DNA from: Myxococcales bacterium
Lineage (GTDB): Bacteria > Myxococcota_A > Polyangia > Polyangiales > Polyangiaceae
DNA length: 64,000 bases
Assembly (NCBI GenBank): GCA_016794345.1
Contig: JAEUKE010000153.1
Coordinates: forward strand, 124,001 to 188,000
Direction of reading: 5' to 3'
The notes under the pieces are model-generated. The model worked only from the letters and a program-made list of their open reading frames with translations, was not told where the DNA came from and searched no databases. The number at the start of each line of letters is the position of its first letter. Position 1 is the first letter of the stretch. A program made the position numbers and the translations under genes. This document shows positions 32,869 through 42,190 of the stretch, one piece after another.

Positions 32869-34137
32869 ATGCGGCTCGCCCTGCTCGCCTTCGTCTCGGG
32901 TGCCATCGTCCTCGGCGGCTGCCGCGAAGAGGATCGGGCGCCGCCGGCCCCGAGCGCCGAGGCCGCCGCGGCGGCCGCGACCACCTCGCAGGCGCGTTCG
33001 CAGGGCGAGACCGGCGCGTCCCCATCGACGAGCGCCGCTGCGAGCGCCTCGCTCGGTCCGGCGCCGCCGGCGGGCCAGGCCCCGCCCGGCATGGTGGAGG
33101 TGCCGGCAGGAGTCTTCCTCATGGGCGGAGAGAGCCCCGAGAACACGCCGGTGCACGAGGTCGTCGTGGCGCGGTTCTACCTCGATGACAAAGAGGTCAC
33201 GATGCAGGCCTACGGCGCGTGTGTGACCGCGGGCGCGTGCAAGCCGCCCGGCGTCGACAACCCCTTCTGCAATGCGCTCTTTTCGGACCGCGGGGATCAC
33301 CCCGTCAACTGCGTCGATTGGCAGAACGCCGACGCCTTTTGCCGGCACGTCGGCAAACGCCTGCCGACCGAGCCCGAGTGGGAGTACGCCGCGCGAGGCG
33401 GCGCGGAGCAGCGGCCCTACTCCTGGGGCGTCGAGGAGCCCGATCGCCACCGGTCCTGCTACATGCACGAGGGTGGCTCGTGCCCCGTCGGCGCGCACCC
33501 GGCCGGGGCGTTCGGGCTCCACGACATGACGGGCAACGTCTGGGAGTGGACCGCGAGCTGGTACGGCCAGTTCCCGGGTGAGGCCGCCGCCGGCACGACG
33601 AAGGTCTACCGCGGCGGGAGCTGGAGCCGGCGCTTCGCGAAGTGGATGCGCAACGACTTACGGAACCGTTACCGTCCGGACGAGCACAGCGCCTCGCTCG
33701 GCTTCCGCTGCGCACGAGATGGCGTCCCCCTCACCTGCCCCGCCGAAGCAGAGGGCCGAGACGGGCGCTGCGTCCGCGTGTCGGGCACGCCCCTCTGCCC
33801 GAAGGGCGAGTCCTTCGCCGAGGGCAAGTGCAGACCGGGGGGAGTCGTGCCCGCGCACGATCCGAGCCAGCCGGCCGCCGCCGCGGGCTCGGCGGTGCCG
33901 AAGACCCAGCCGGCGGCGGCCGTCGCGCCCGAGCCCGCCGCCTCCGCGGCCCCCGTCCTGGGTCGCGCCCGCGCGCCGCGGTACGACGCCGACTGCGCGC
34001 AGCATTTCCCGGGAGCCCCGGTCGCCTACAGCTTCACCGGCGGTAGCTTCCACGATCGCGAGCCGATGGTCCGCGCGTCCGGCTGCAAGAAGCGAGACGT
34101 CGGCGTCGGCTGGACGAGCGCCTGCTGCGCGAACTGA
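32869..34137 (+). CDS. FGE/SUMF1-domain lipoprotein
   Basis: A 422-residue protein with a signal peptide and lipobox LGGC (Cys18), then an Ala/Ser linker. A formylglycine-generating-enzyme-sulfatase domain spans roughly residues 78-285 (MVEVPAGVFLMGGESPENTP, LPTEPEWEYAARGG, GLHDMTGNVWEWTASWYG, YRGGSWSRRF, LGFRCARDG). An Ala/Pro linker and a small Cys-rich C-terminus follow. Most such lipoproteins in myxobacteria are probably binding or scaffold proteins rather than true FGEs. No sulfatase gene lies nearby. The ATG is used because it precedes the signal peptide. Confidence 0.8.
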   Translation: MRLALLAFVSGAIVLGGCREEDRAPPAPSAEAAAAAATTSQARSQGETGASPSTSAAASASLGPAPPAGQAPPGMVEVPAGVFLMGGESPENTPVHEVVVARFYLDDKEVTMQAYGACVTAGACKPPGVDNPFCNALFSDRGDHPVNCVDWQNADAFCRHVGKRLPTEPEWEYAARGGAEQRPYSWGVEEPDRHRSCYMHEGGSCPVGAHPAGAFGLHDMTGNVWEWTASWYGQFPGEAAAGTTKVYRGGSWSRRFAKWMRNDLRNRYRPDEHSASLGFRCARDGVPLTCPAEAEGRDGRCVRVSGTPLCPKGESFAEGKCRPGGVVPAHDPSQPAAAAGSAVPKTQPAAAVAPEPAASAAPVLGRARAPRYDADCAQHFPGAPVAYSFTGGSFHDREPMVRASGCKKRDVGVGWTSACCAN

Positions 34138-34246
34138 GCCGCTGCGCACGGACGAGCCCGGCGCGCAGAACACGGGAGTCGGCGCGAGCCCGCCTCCGTA
34201 GGCCCGTGCTATGGTGCGCGCCCCCCGAAGGTCCGCGAAGGTCACG

Positions 34247-35341
34247 ATGGCTCGCTACGAAATCCGCGCGCTCCTGCAAGGCGACGAAGCCGAGCTGCAT
34301 CGCGTGGCGAAGCACCTGAACTCGGTCAACCTGCCGAACGATCGCGCGCGCATCGAGGAGATCGTCGATCTCTCCTACCGGAGCTTCGCCGGCCTCGTGA
34401 AGGCGAAGAGCGAGCGCGAGTACGTGTTCGTCCTCGTCGACCGCGAGAAGGACGTGATCATCGGCACGTCGATGATCCTCGCCCAGCTCGGGCGGCGCGG
34501 CGCGCCCTACATCTATTTCGACGTCATCGACGAAGAGAAGTACTCCGCGACGATCGACAAACACTTCCACCACACGATCCTCCGCATCGGCTACTCGTAC
34601 GATGGCCCCACGGAGATCGGCGGCCTGGTGATGGACCCGGCCTACCGCGGCGACAGGCTCGGCACGGTCATCTCCTACGTGCGCTTCCTCTACCTCGGCG
34701 CACACCGCGACCTCTTCAAAGACGAGGTCGTGGCGGAGCTCCTGCCGCCCCTCGAGGCCGACGGCACGAGCCACCTCTGGGAGGCGCTCGGGCGCAAGTT
34801 CACTGACATGAGCTACGCCGAGGCAGATCTGCTCTCCAAGAAGAACAAGGAGTTCATCAAGGGCCTCTTCCCCGAAGGTGTCATCTACGCCTCGGTGCTC
34901 GCCCCCGACGCGCAGGCCGTCATCGGGAAGGTGGGCGCCCAGACCAAGGGTGTCGAGAAGCTCCTCCGGCGCATCGGCTTCCGCTACGCGCACCGGGTCG
35001 ATCCGTTCGACGGCGGGCCGCACTTCTCCGCGACGATGGACGAGATCGAGCCGGTTCGTGAGACGCAGCGCGCCACGCACTGGGTGCCCCTCGGGAGCGA
35101 CTCGGTCGTGCGCAAGGCGCTGGTCGCGATCGAGATGGATGTCCCGCCCTTCTTCCGCGCCGTCCCCGCGAGCGTCTCCATCCCGCTCGACCGAGAGTCG
35201 CCCGTCGAGATCGCCCAGGACGCCATCGATCACCTCGGACTGCGTGAAGGCCGCGAGATCATCGTGACGCCCTACACAGACGATCCCCGTCGAATCCCGC
35301 CGCCGACGACCTCGAACCGCGGGTTCTTGCCTCGGGGCTGA
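34247..35341 (+). CDS. AstA-like arginine/ornithine N-succinyltransferase family protein
   Basis: A 364-residue protein of the AstA/AruG acyltransferase family (GNAT-related). Diagnostic blocks are GGLVMDPAYRGDRLGTVISY, AELLPPLEADGTSHLWEALG, YAEADLLSKKNKEFIKGLFP, IGKVGAQTKGVEKLLRRIGF and DPFDGGPHF. In the AST pathway this enzyme succinylates arginine. Other ast genes (astB-E) are absent around it, so the substrate could be arginine, ornithine or another amine. The ATG at 34247 has GAAGGT upstream and is preferred over one 12 codons earlier. Confidence 0.8.
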   Translation: MARYEIRALLQGDEAELHRVAKHLNSVNLPNDRARIEEIVDLSYRSFAGLVKAKSEREYVFVLVDREKDVIIGTSMILAQLGRRGAPYIYFDVIDEEKYSATIDKHFHHTILRIGYSYDGPTEIGGLVMDPAYRGDRLGTVISYVRFLYLGAHRDLFKDEVVAELLPPLEADGTSHLWEALGRKFTDMSYAEADLLSKKNKEFIKGLFPEGVIYASVLAPDAQAVIGKVGAQTKGVEKLLRRIGFRYAHRVDPFDGGPHFSATMDEIEPVRETQRATHWVPLGSDSVVRKALVAIEMDVPPFFRAVPASVSIPLDRESPVEIAQDAIDHLGLREGREIIVTPYTDDPRRIPPPTTSNRGFLPRG

Positions 35342-35364
35342 CCCGTCCCCATGAAAGGACGGCC

Positions 35365-36264
35365 ATGAGCACGATCGCGATCTCCGGTAGCAGCGGGCTC
35401 GTCGGGACAGCTCTCTCGAACCACCTCGTTTCGGGCGGCCACCGCGTCGTCCGGCTCGTCCGCGGGCAGGCGCGCCCGGGCGAGGTCACCTACGACGCCG
35501 CGCGCGGCGAGATCGATCTCCGGGCGCTCGAGGAGGTCGACGCGATCGTCCACCTCGCCGGCGAGAGCGTCGCGAGCGGGCGCTGGACGGACGAGCGGAA
35601 GCGCCGCATCGAGGAGAGCCGGGTCGCCTCCACCGCCCTCCTGGCCCGGACCGCCGCCCAGCTCGACAAGAGGCCGGCGCTCGTCTGCGCCTCGGCCATC
35701 GGCCTCTACGGCCCCGACTGCGGGGACCGCTGGCTCGACGAGTCGTCCCCCGCCGGCGGCGGGTTCTTGGCGGGCGTGTGTGTGGCCTGGGAGGCCGCGG
35801 CGGAGCCGGCGCGCGAAGCCGGCGTGCGGACGGCGCACCTGCGCATCGGCGTGGTGCTCGCGAGCGAGGGTGGGGCGCTCGCGAAGCTCTTGCCCGTGTT
35901 CCGGCTCGGCGGCGGGGGCAAGGTCGGTCCGGGCACGCAATACATGAGCTGGGTCGCGAAGGACGACGTGACGCGCGCCTTCGGCTACGTGCTCGATCGG
36001 CCCGAGCTCTCGGGCGCCTTCAACGTCGTCGCGCCGCAGCCCGTGACGAACGCTGAGTTCACGAGGGCACTGGCCGGCGCGCTCAGCCGCCCGGCGATCG
36101 TCCCGGTCCCGGCGTTCGCGCTCCGTGTGGCGCTGGGACAGATGGCCGACGAGACGGTCCTGGCCAGCCAGCGCGTGAGGCCGAAGCGGTTGCTCGAGGC
36201 AGGTTTCACCTTCTCCCACCCCGACATCACGTCGGGCATCGCCGCCTCACTGCGCGCCGCCTGA
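35365..36264 (+). CDS. TIGR01777/YfcH-family nucleotide-sugar-epimerase-like protein
   Basis: A 299-residue extended SDR. N-terminal IAISGSSGLVGTALSNHLVS binds NAD(P), VDAIVHLAGESVASGRWTD is the family signature, and ASAIGLYGPDCGDRWLDESS, WEAAAEPAREAGVRTAHLR and YMSWVAKDDVTRAF follow. The family (E. coli YfcH, slr1223 type) is widespread but its reaction is not firmly established. It starts 23 bp after the AstA-like stop. Confidence 0.88.
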   Translation: MSTIAISGSSGLVGTALSNHLVSGGHRVVRLVRGQARPGEVTYDAARGEIDLRALEEVDAIVHLAGESVASGRWTDERKRRIEESRVASTALLARTAAQLDKRPALVCASAIGLYGPDCGDRWLDESSPAGGGFLAGVCVAWEAAAEPAREAGVRTAHLRIGVVLASEGGALAKLLPVFRLGGGGKVGPGTQYMSWVAKDDVTRAFGYVLDRPELSGAFNVVAPQPVTNAEFTRALAGALSRPAIVPVPAFALRVALGQMADETVLASQRVRPKRLLEAGFTFSHPDITSGIAASLRAA

Positions 36265-36338
36265 CGTCGCGGTCCGCTCACTGGCGGAAGCATCGTCGCG
36301 GGTCCAAGCTTCTGGGACCGACGACGTCCGAGGGAGAC

Positions 36339-37259
36339 ATGGGAGAGACGCACGTTGTTTTCTGGGCGCGATCTTCCCGACAGCTCCTCGCCGCGCTCGC
36401 CGTCGCCTCGAGCGGCTGCGCCGCCGCGCAGCCGCGAGCCGACACGGCGTCAGCCGCGCTCGCGGACGCACCGGAGAACGCCGCCGAGATCGCGCGCGAC
36501 ATCGTACGCGGCCGAACGGGTTGCCTGCTGGAGGTGCGGCGCTTCCGGTTCCACCCGAGCGGAGCGGCGATCGGTCGCCTCGCGCAGTGGGGGCCGTCGC
36601 TCGAGAAGCTCGGCCTCGATCCGCTCTTCGACGTCGACCGCGCGTTCGTCACCTCCGAGCACGCGCTGAGCGACGCGGGGCTCGCGGTGCTCGAGATGAT
36701 CAAAGGCGACGCCGAGATCGCGCGAGCGCTCGAGGCGAACGGCACCCCCGACGGCGCGCGCGCAGCCTTTCCGTGGAGCTACGTTCGGCTCGATGACGGC
36801 GAGGCCCGCGTGGTCGCGCTCGTGCGGCCAGGCCTGCTCGTCGTCGCGCCGACCTGGCAGAAAGATCGCCTCGGGCCGCTGCGGACGCGCGCGCGCTTGC
36901 CGCGCATCGTCGGGAGAGGCGCGGCGCAGTTCTTCGCCTTCGATCCCGCCTCGAGCCTCGGCAGCGTGCCGCAGTGGCCCTCGACGATCCGGGCCGCACA
37001 CGCCGAGCTCGCGTTCCGGGGCTCGGGCGGCGCGCGCGTCGCCTTCTTCGCCGAGAGCGTGTCGCGCGCGCAAGCGGCGGCGGACGCCGCCGCGCTGACG
37101 GAGGAGGCCCACCGCCTCCTCGCGGTGAGCCTCGGCCTCTTCGAGATGCACCTGCTCGATCCGCCGACGTTCCGGTCCGAAGGGACACGCGTGGTGATGG
37201 AGACGGACCTCTTGCCGACCGACGTGGACTGGATCCTGCGATTCACGGGGGACCGATGA
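36339..37259 (+). CDS. Lipoprotein of unknown function
   Basis: A 306-residue protein with an N-terminal signal (QLLAALAVASSGC, lipobox Cys27) and a good Shine-Dalgarno (GAGGGAGAC just before the ATG). The mature part alternates strands and helices (GCLLEVRRFRFHPSGAAIG, FPWSYVRLDDGEARVVALVR, GAAQFFAFDPASSL) and matches no family I know. It overlaps the next lipoprotein gene by four bases (ATGA), so the two probably work together at the envelope. Confidence 0.7.
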   Translation: MGETHVVFWARSSRQLLAALAVASSGCAAAQPRADTASAALADAPENAAEIARDIVRGRTGCLLEVRRFRFHPSGAAIGRLAQWGPSLEKLGLDPLFDVDRAFVTSEHALSDAGLAVLEMIKGDAEIARALEANGTPDGARAAFPWSYVRLDDGEARVVALVRPGLLVVAPTWQKDRLGPLRTRARLPRIVGRGAAQFFAFDPASSLGSVPQWPSTIRAAHAELAFRGSGGARVAFFAESVSRAQAAADAAALTEEAHRLLAVSLGLFEMHLLDPPTFRSEGTRVVMETDLLPTDVDWILRFTGDR

Positions 37260-37822
37260 AGACAGCATGGCTCATGGTGGCTGCCCTCGGCTGCGCCCAG
37301 CGGCCCGTCGGGCAACACGCGTTCCTCGGCGAGCCCTTCTCGGACGAGGCGCTGCGCTCCGCCTGTCCGGTCGAGGTCGAGGCGCTGCGCGCCGAGTGGC
37401 AGCACCGGCCGGAGGGCCCGCCAGCCGTCGCGGGCGCTCACCCCACACGCGTGCTCCTGGACGTGCGGGAGCGCGCGGCCGACCTCGAGGTGGCCGGGCT
37501 CTCCATCGACCGAACGACGCCCGCGAGCCCGAGCCTCCGGTATCGGAATCGGGACGACGAGCCGACGACCGAGGCGCTCTACGCAGGCTTTCGCGGCGCG
37601 AACGCGTTCCCCGAGGTGGAGCTGTGGCTCGAGCCCGGCGCGGAGCTCACGGTGCGGGTGCTGCTCCGGCGGCGCGTGGAAGGTGGGCTCTTCGACTCGC
37701 TCAGCTACTGCTTCGAGAGCGCGCTGTACGGCAAGATCGAGGGCGACACCAGCTACGCGCGCCTCGTCGTCGAAGACCCCGGCGACGGCACGAAGAACTG
37801 GCTGACCCTGGAGCAATACTGA
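37256..37822 (+). CDS. Small lipoprotein coupled to the preceding gene
   Basis: A 188-residue protein. A short signal peptide ends at lipobox VAALGC (Cys13). The mature part looks beta-rich (TRVLLDVRERAADLEVAGLS, VELWLEPGAELTVRVLLRR) and ends in a polar aromatic tail. No family recognised. The ATG overlaps the upstream TGA. It is convergent with the lipoprotein gene at 37833-38498, only 10 bp away. Confidence 0.7.
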   Translation: MKTAWLMVAALGCAQRPVGQHAFLGEPFSDEALRSACPVEVEALRAEWQHRPEGPPAVAGAHPTRVLLDVRERAADLEVAGLSIDRTTPASPSLRYRNRDDEPTTEALYAGFRGANAFPEVELWLEPGAELTVRVLLRRRVEGGLFDSLSYCFESALYGKIEGDTSYARLVVEDPGDGTKNWLTLEQY

Positions 37823-37832
37823 GGGGGTGGCC

Positions 37833-38498
37833 TCACTTCTTCTTCTCTTCGTACTTCGCCGTCTTGCACACCTCGATCGCAGCGAGCTCGTCGTCGAGCG
37901 TCAAGGTGCCCGGCTCACTCATCGAGTTGCACTGGAAGTTGTAGGGGCCGAGCTTCTTCTCGAGCCAGCCGATCAGGCGGGGCCCCTTGTCCTCCGCGAC
38001 CTCGTAGAGGAACGCCTCGGGCTCGTCGACGTGTTTCTTTGTCACCTTCTTCTCGAGATCGGCGCGCTTGAGCCGCTCGACCTTGATCTCGTCGGTCCAC
38101 AGGATGAAGCCGAACTTCTCCTTCGAGTCGGGAAGAAACGCCCCGCACGCGCGCGCCCCGACGAGCGTCTTCAGCGTGGTGCCCTCCGGGAGCATGAGGG
38201 AATAGCCCTTGAACCCGAAGCACTTGTCGAGCGGCGTCTCGACGAGCTTCACCTCGGCCTTCGTCGCCGGGTTGGTGAGCTTCCCGGCGCGGACCGCCGC
38301 CACGCTCGGCGGGACGGCTGGCGCGGCGCTGGCCGACGCGCGGCTCGCAACGCTGGCCGACGCCGGCGCGGCCGAGCCGACCGCGCTCTTCCCGGGCTCG
38401 GGGCTCTTCTGGGAGGAGGGACCGGCCTCGGTGGCGTCTTTGCAGCCCGATACGGCGAGGGTGAGCAGCGAAGCGGCGATGATCTCGGTGAGCCTCAT
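37833..38498 (-). CDS. Lipoprotein of unknown function
   Basis: A 221-residue protein with signal peptide and lipobox AVSGC (Cys19), then an Ala/Ser/Pro linker to ~residue 68. A globular domain of ~150 residues has three cysteines (LDKCFGFKGYSLMLPEGTTL, GARACGAFLP, YNFQCNSMSE) and a Lys/Glu-rich C-terminus. Not recognised. The upstream intergenic region 38499-38668 holds a hairpin repeat. Confidence 0.7.
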   Translation of the reverse strand: MRLTEIIAASLLTLAVSGCKDATEAGPSSQKSPEPGKSAVGSAAPASASVASRASASAAPAVPPSVAAVRAGKLTNPATKAEVKLVETPLDKCFGFKGYSLMLPEGTTLKTLVGARACGAFLPDSKEKFGFILWTDEIKVERLKRADLEKKVTKKHVDEPEAFLYEVAEDKGPRLIGWLEKKLGPYNFQCNSMSEPGTLTLDDELAAIEVCKTAKYEEKKK

Positions 38499-38566
38499 GC
38501 CGGACTCCTACCCGCCGCGCCGGCTCATCCCCCCAGATACTTTCTGCCATCCAGCAGATCCGCGCT

Positions 38567-38616
38567 CTGCTCGAGCAGGCTCCCCCCTCGCGGACGAGGG
38601 GGGCTGGGGGGGTGAA
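38567..38616. repeat. Intergenic GC-hairpin repeat, copy A
   Basis: A 12-bp palindrome CTGCTCGAGCAG is followed by a C6TCG/CGAG6 hairpin (arms 38582-38590 and 38595-38603) and the tail TGGGGGGGTGAA. The framework CTCCCCCCTC-N6-GAGGGGGG-Y-TG7TGAA (37 bases) is identical to copy B at 52155-52220. Both sit between genes, which suggests a dispersed repeat family. Confidence 0.7.
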
Positions 38617-38668
38617 CGTGCAGCGTCGACGTCATCGAGCACCCTGACGTCCCTTTCTCAGCACACGG

Positions 38669-39613
38669 CTAGACCTTCGAGATCCGCTCGCCGATCTCCT
38701 CGTGGGAGAGGCGCCCCGCCTTGGCGTCCTCCGCGAGGGAGGACAGCTGCTCCTTCGCGGCCTTCTCCTTGGCGTTTGCCTCGGCCTTGTCGGCCTCGTA
38801 GGCCTTCTTGCCCTCGGCCTGCGCCTTGGCGAACTCGGCCTTGAGCGCCGCCTCGTCGAGCGTGCCGCCCTCCAGGAAGTACTTATGGAAGACCTTCCCT
38901 ACGGCGTAGGTCGACGCGTAGCTCATCGCGGCGCCGATGACGCTGCCCCAACCGGGAAGGAACTTGGCGAGGTTCGAGATCGCGATGCGCGCGCCCGTCC
39001 CGACTCCCGCCGCCGCGAGCATGCTCTTGGCCTTCTTCATGTCGACCTCCCGGCCGTGCATCGCGCCGATGTCGCGCACGAGGCAGACCTGGAGGTAGAC
39101 GACCGCGAGATCGGTGGCGAGCGAGAGCCCCGGCCACGGCGCGGCGCCGAGCACCGCGCTGATGATCGAGCACTTGCGGGTCTCCGACGTGATCTTCGTC
39201 TCGCGCTCGGCGGGATCTTCGATGAAGGTGAAGTAGCTCTTCTTCTCGGCGAGCTTCTCCTTGAAGAGCCGGTCGAGCTCGCGATCACGCGCCTCCGAGA
39301 TCGCGAGCTTCTTGCGCAGCCGGGCGAGGAGCGCCTTCTCCTCCTCCGAGCAGTCGCCGTCGGCGAAGGCCAGGCTGTAAGCCGACTTGTACGTCTCGTC
39401 GCGCGCCTCGGGCGTCGACAGGAGGGCCACCTGCTCGTCGAGATCGAACGTGTCCTCGAAGATCTCCTTGGCGCCGATCACGTCCGACAGGCCGGTCGCG
39501 TCGAGCGCCGACTGGATCGCCTTCTGCTCCTCGTCGTGGAGCTCCTTGTCGGCCTGGGCAACGGCTACGAGCACGTGGAGGCTCGCCACGGCCTCCGATT
39601 GCGACATCGTCAT
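38669..39613 (-). CDS. TerB-domain / DUF697-like membrane-associated protein
   Basis: A 314-residue protein. Residues ~5-125 resemble TerB/DnaJ-associated helical domains (LHVLVAVAQADKELHDEEQ, LAFADGDCSEEEKALLARL). Residues ~155-250 resemble DUF697 with two hydrophobic segments (ISAVLGAAPWPGLSLATDLA, FLPGWGSVIGAAMSYASTYA). A charged Ala/Lys/Glu helix ends it. The TerB fold binds metal in tellurite-resistance proteins, but no ter genes are present and the function is unknown. It lies 31 bp downstream of lolD. Confidence 0.6.
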   Translation of the reverse strand: MTMSQSEAVASLHVLVAVAQADKELHDEEQKAIQSALDATGLSDVIGAKEIFEDTFDLDEQVALLSTPEARDETYKSAYSLAFADGDCSEEEKALLARLRKKLAISEARDRELDRLFKEKLAEKKSYFTFIEDPAERETKITSETRKCSIISAVLGAAPWPGLSLATDLAVVYLQVCLVRDIGAMHGREVDMKKAKSMLAAAGVGTGARIAISNLAKFLPGWGSVIGAAMSYASTYAVGKVFHKYFLEGGTLDEAALKAEFAKAQAEGKKAYEADKAEANAKEKAAKEQLSSLAEDAKAGRLSHEEIGERISKV

Positions 39614-39644
39614 GACGCAAGGGGACCCGAGCCGGCCCCGCTCG

Positions 39645-40439
39645 TCAACCGCCCGCGTCCGCCTCGGTCGCTTCCACCGGAGCGCCGGCGTCCGCCGCGC
39701 CCTTCGCGCCTTCCGCGTCCGGCTCCGCGGCGTCGCGGGACCCGCTCGGACGCTTGCGATCGTCGGACGCGACGAGGCCGTCCTTCATGGTGACGACGCG
39801 CGGCATGGACTCGGCGAAGGCGAGGTCGTGGGTGACGACGACGATCGTCGTCCCGTGTTTCTTGTTGATGTCGAAGAAGAGGCGCTGGATCGCGGCGCCG
39901 GTCTTCGAGTCGAGGTTGCCCGTCGGCTCGTCCGCGAGGATGAGCTTGGGCGAGAGCACGAGCGCGCGCGCGAGCGCCACGCGCTGCTGCTCGCCGCCGG
40001 ACAGCTCGCCTGGTCGGTGCGTGGCGCGATCCCCGAGGCCGACCTCCTCCAGGAGCGCGCGCGCCGGAGCCTGCACCTCCGCGTGTGACATGCCCTGGAT
40101 GAGCCCCGGCATCATCACGTTCTCGAGCGCGTTGAACTCGGGCAAGAGGTGGTGGAACTGGAACACGAAGCCGATCATCCGGTTGCGGATGGAGGCGAGC
40201 TTGGACCCGCTGAGCCCCGTGAGGTCGTCCCGCCCCAGGCGGATGCGCCCGCGCGTCGGGATGTCGAGCGTGCCGATGCAGTGCAAGAGCGTGCTCTTTC
40301 CCGCGCCGCTCGAGCCGACGATGGCCAGGACCTCACCCTGGTCGATACAGAGGTCGATCCCGCGGAGCACCTCGAGCGACCGTCCCATGTGGACGAAGGT
40401 CTTGTGGAGGTCCTCGACGACGACGATGGGCTCGGGCAT
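39645..40439 (-). CDS. lolD: Lipoprotein-releasing ABC transporter ATPase LolD
   Basis: A 264-residue ABC ATPase of the MacB/LolD/FtsE type. Walker A GSSGAGKST, Q loop FVFQFHHLLPEFNALEN (the FHHLLPEF stretch is typical of LolD), ABC signature LSGGEQQRVALARAL and Walker B LILADEPTGNLD. An Ala/Glu-rich tail of ~35 residues follows the domain. With the adjacent LolE-like permease it would release lipoproteins from the inner membrane for transfer to the outer membrane. Confidence 0.92.
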   Translation of the reverse strand: MPEPIVVVEDLHKTFVHMGRSLEVLRGIDLCIDQGEVLAIVGSSGAGKSTLLHCIGTLDIPTRGRIRLGRDDLTGLSGSKLASIRNRMIGFVFQFHHLLPEFNALENVMMPGLIQGMSHAEVQAPARALLEEVGLGDRATHRPGELSGGEQQRVALARALVLSPKLILADEPTGNLDSKTGAAIQRLFFDINKKHGTTIVVVTHDLAFAESMPRVVTMKDGLVASDDRKRPSGSRDAAEPDAEGAKGAADAGAPVEATEADAGG

Positions 40440-40450
40440 GGCTCTGTTCT

Positions 40451-42190
40451 CTACTCGTGGCGGAGCCCCTCGACGGGGTGCAGCCGCGCGGCCGCGTGGG
40501 CAGGATAGATCGTCGCCACGGTGCAGATGGCGAGGGACGCGATGGCGACGATGGCGTAGTCGCCGAGGTCGACGTTCACCGGCAGCCTGTCGATGTAATA
40601 GACCTCCGGAGGGAGGCGCGCTCCGAACCACTTGAGGCCGGTGCACGTCGCCAAGGCGATGCCCACGCCGAAGAGCGTCCCGATGGCGCCGATGACCACC
40701 CCCTCGATCATGAAGACGTTGCGGATGTGTGCGTCGGAGGCGCCGAGCGCCTTCATGACGGCGATCTGCCGGCCCTTCTCCGTCACCATCAACAGGAGCG
40801 TGCAGATGATGCAGAAGCTCGCCACCGCGATGGCGATGCTGAGGATCATGAAGGTGGCGATGCGCTCGAGCTGGAGGGCGCTGAACAGGTTCTTGTTCAT
40901 CTCCTGCCAGTCGCGGACGCGGAGCTCGGGCGCCTTGTCCGCGCCTTGCCACTCCTTCATGGCGGCTGCTGCGGCGGCGTCGACAGCGGACCTGTACGAC
41001 GTGACCTTCTCGGGATCCGTCACGCGCACGTCCACCTGGGTGATCTTCTCCTCCAGGCCGAAGAACTTCTGCGCCTCTTCGAGCGTGATGTACGCGTGGC
41101 TCGCGTCGTATTCGTACATGCCGCTGTAGAAGATCCCCGCGACGCGGAACTTCCGCGTGCGCGGCATCACGCCCATCGGACCGAGGTCACCCATCGGCGA
41201 GAGCAGCGACATCTCGTCGCCGACGCACACGTGCAAGCTCTTCGCGAGCTCCCGACCGAGGATGATGCCCGGCCGCACCGGGTTCGGGCTCCGGCGCGCG
41301 GCCTTCACGGCGGGGTCGATCGACGGGTCCGGATCCAAGAGGTCGAAGGTCTGCTTCTTGCGGACGGAGCCGTCGGGCAAGCGGCAGATCACCTCGCCGT
41401 CCGGCAGGTTCGCCAGCGTCTCGGTGTCGGTGAGGTAACCGAACTTGCCGACGTCGATGTTCTGCTCGAGATCGATGACGGTGCTGATCGTCGCCGGGTC
41501 GATGCCGCGCACGAGAACGCCGGCGGTGTTGGTCGCGCTGGAGCTCATCGCGTCGCCGCCCACGACGGGCGTCGCGGCGCCGTTCGGGCCCAGGCCGAGC
41601 CGCACGCGGTCGACCACCTCTTCCCAGTCGGTGAAGCCACCGGTCGCGCCCGAGTCCACCACGACGTGGGCGTAGTTGCGGAGGATCTTCTGCTTCAGGT
41701 CGTAGCCGAAGCCCCCCATGATGCTCGTGACCGAGCAGAGCGCACACGACGAGACGCTCACGCCGAGGATGGAGAGCACGCTGATGATGGTCAAGAACCC
41801 GCTCTTCGTCGCGCGCACGTGACGGGCGGCCACGAACGGCACGAACCCGAACCGCTCGAGCGCGTTCAAGAGGACCGGGAGGAGCGCGAAGAGCACGAAG
41901 ACGAGGAACACGACCCCGACGGCGAGGGACGCGTAGCGGATCGGGTCCGCCACGCGATCGAACTGCGCGTGGGGGTCCCGCGGGATCGCGAGCGCGAAAT
42001 GGAGGAGCACCGCAAACGCGGCGCCTGTCATCCCGCCGCCGAGCCCGACGATGATGCGGAGCGGATCGCGGACGCGGCTCCCCGACCGCGGGTCGGTCAC
42101 GCGCGCGAAGCCGCGAGCGATCAGCGCCAGCGCCGTCAGGACGACGAAGCTCAAGAACGCGATGACCCGCGGGTCCGACGCAGACACCAT
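40451..42190 (-). CDS. lolE: LolC/LolE-family permease with N-terminal membrane extension
   Basis: A 579-residue permease. From ~residue 120 it is a standard LolC/E protein: FVAARHVRATKSGFLTIISV then helix 1, a large periplasmic domain (~165-430), and a C-terminal FtsX domain with three helices and AVMKALGASDAHIRNVFMIE. About 120 extra N-terminal residues carry three more predicted helices, giving ~7 instead of 4. Only one LolC/E gene is present, implying a homodimer as in LolF-type systems. Its start overlaps the lysS stop (TGATG). Confidence 0.88.
   Translation of the reverse strand: MVSASDPRVIAFLSFVVLTALALIARGFARVTDPRSGSRVRDPLRIIVGLGGGMTGAAFAVLLHFALAIPRDPHAQFDRVADPIRYASLAVGVVFLVFVLFALLPVLLNALERFGFVPFVAARHVRATKSGFLTIISVLSILGVSVSSCALCSVTSIMGGFGYDLKQKILRNYAHVVVDSGATGGFTDWEEVVDRVRLGLGPNGAATPVVGGDAMSSSATNTAGVLVRGIDPATISTVIDLEQNIDVGKFGYLTDTETLANLPDGEVICRLPDGSVRKKQTFDLLDPDPSIDPAVKAARRSPNPVRPGIILGRELAKSLHVCVGDEMSLLSPMGDLGPMGVMPRTRKFRVAGIFYSGMYEYDASHAYITLEEAQKFFGLEEKITQVDVRVTDPEKVTSYRSAVDAAAAAAMKEWQGADKAPELRVRDWQEMNKNLFSALQLERIATFMILSIAIAVASFCIICTLLLMVTEKGRQIAVMKALGASDAHIRNVFMIEGVVIGAIGTLFGVGIALATCTGLKWFGARLPPEVYYIDRLPVNVDLGDYAIVAIASLAICTVATIYPAHAAARLHPVEGLRHE

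Noticed and set aside
32869..34137. True formylglycine-generating enzyme
   Set aside because: No sulfatase is nearby and it is a lipoprotein with added linkers; FGE-fold lipoproteins in myxobacteria are usually not sulfatase-modifying.
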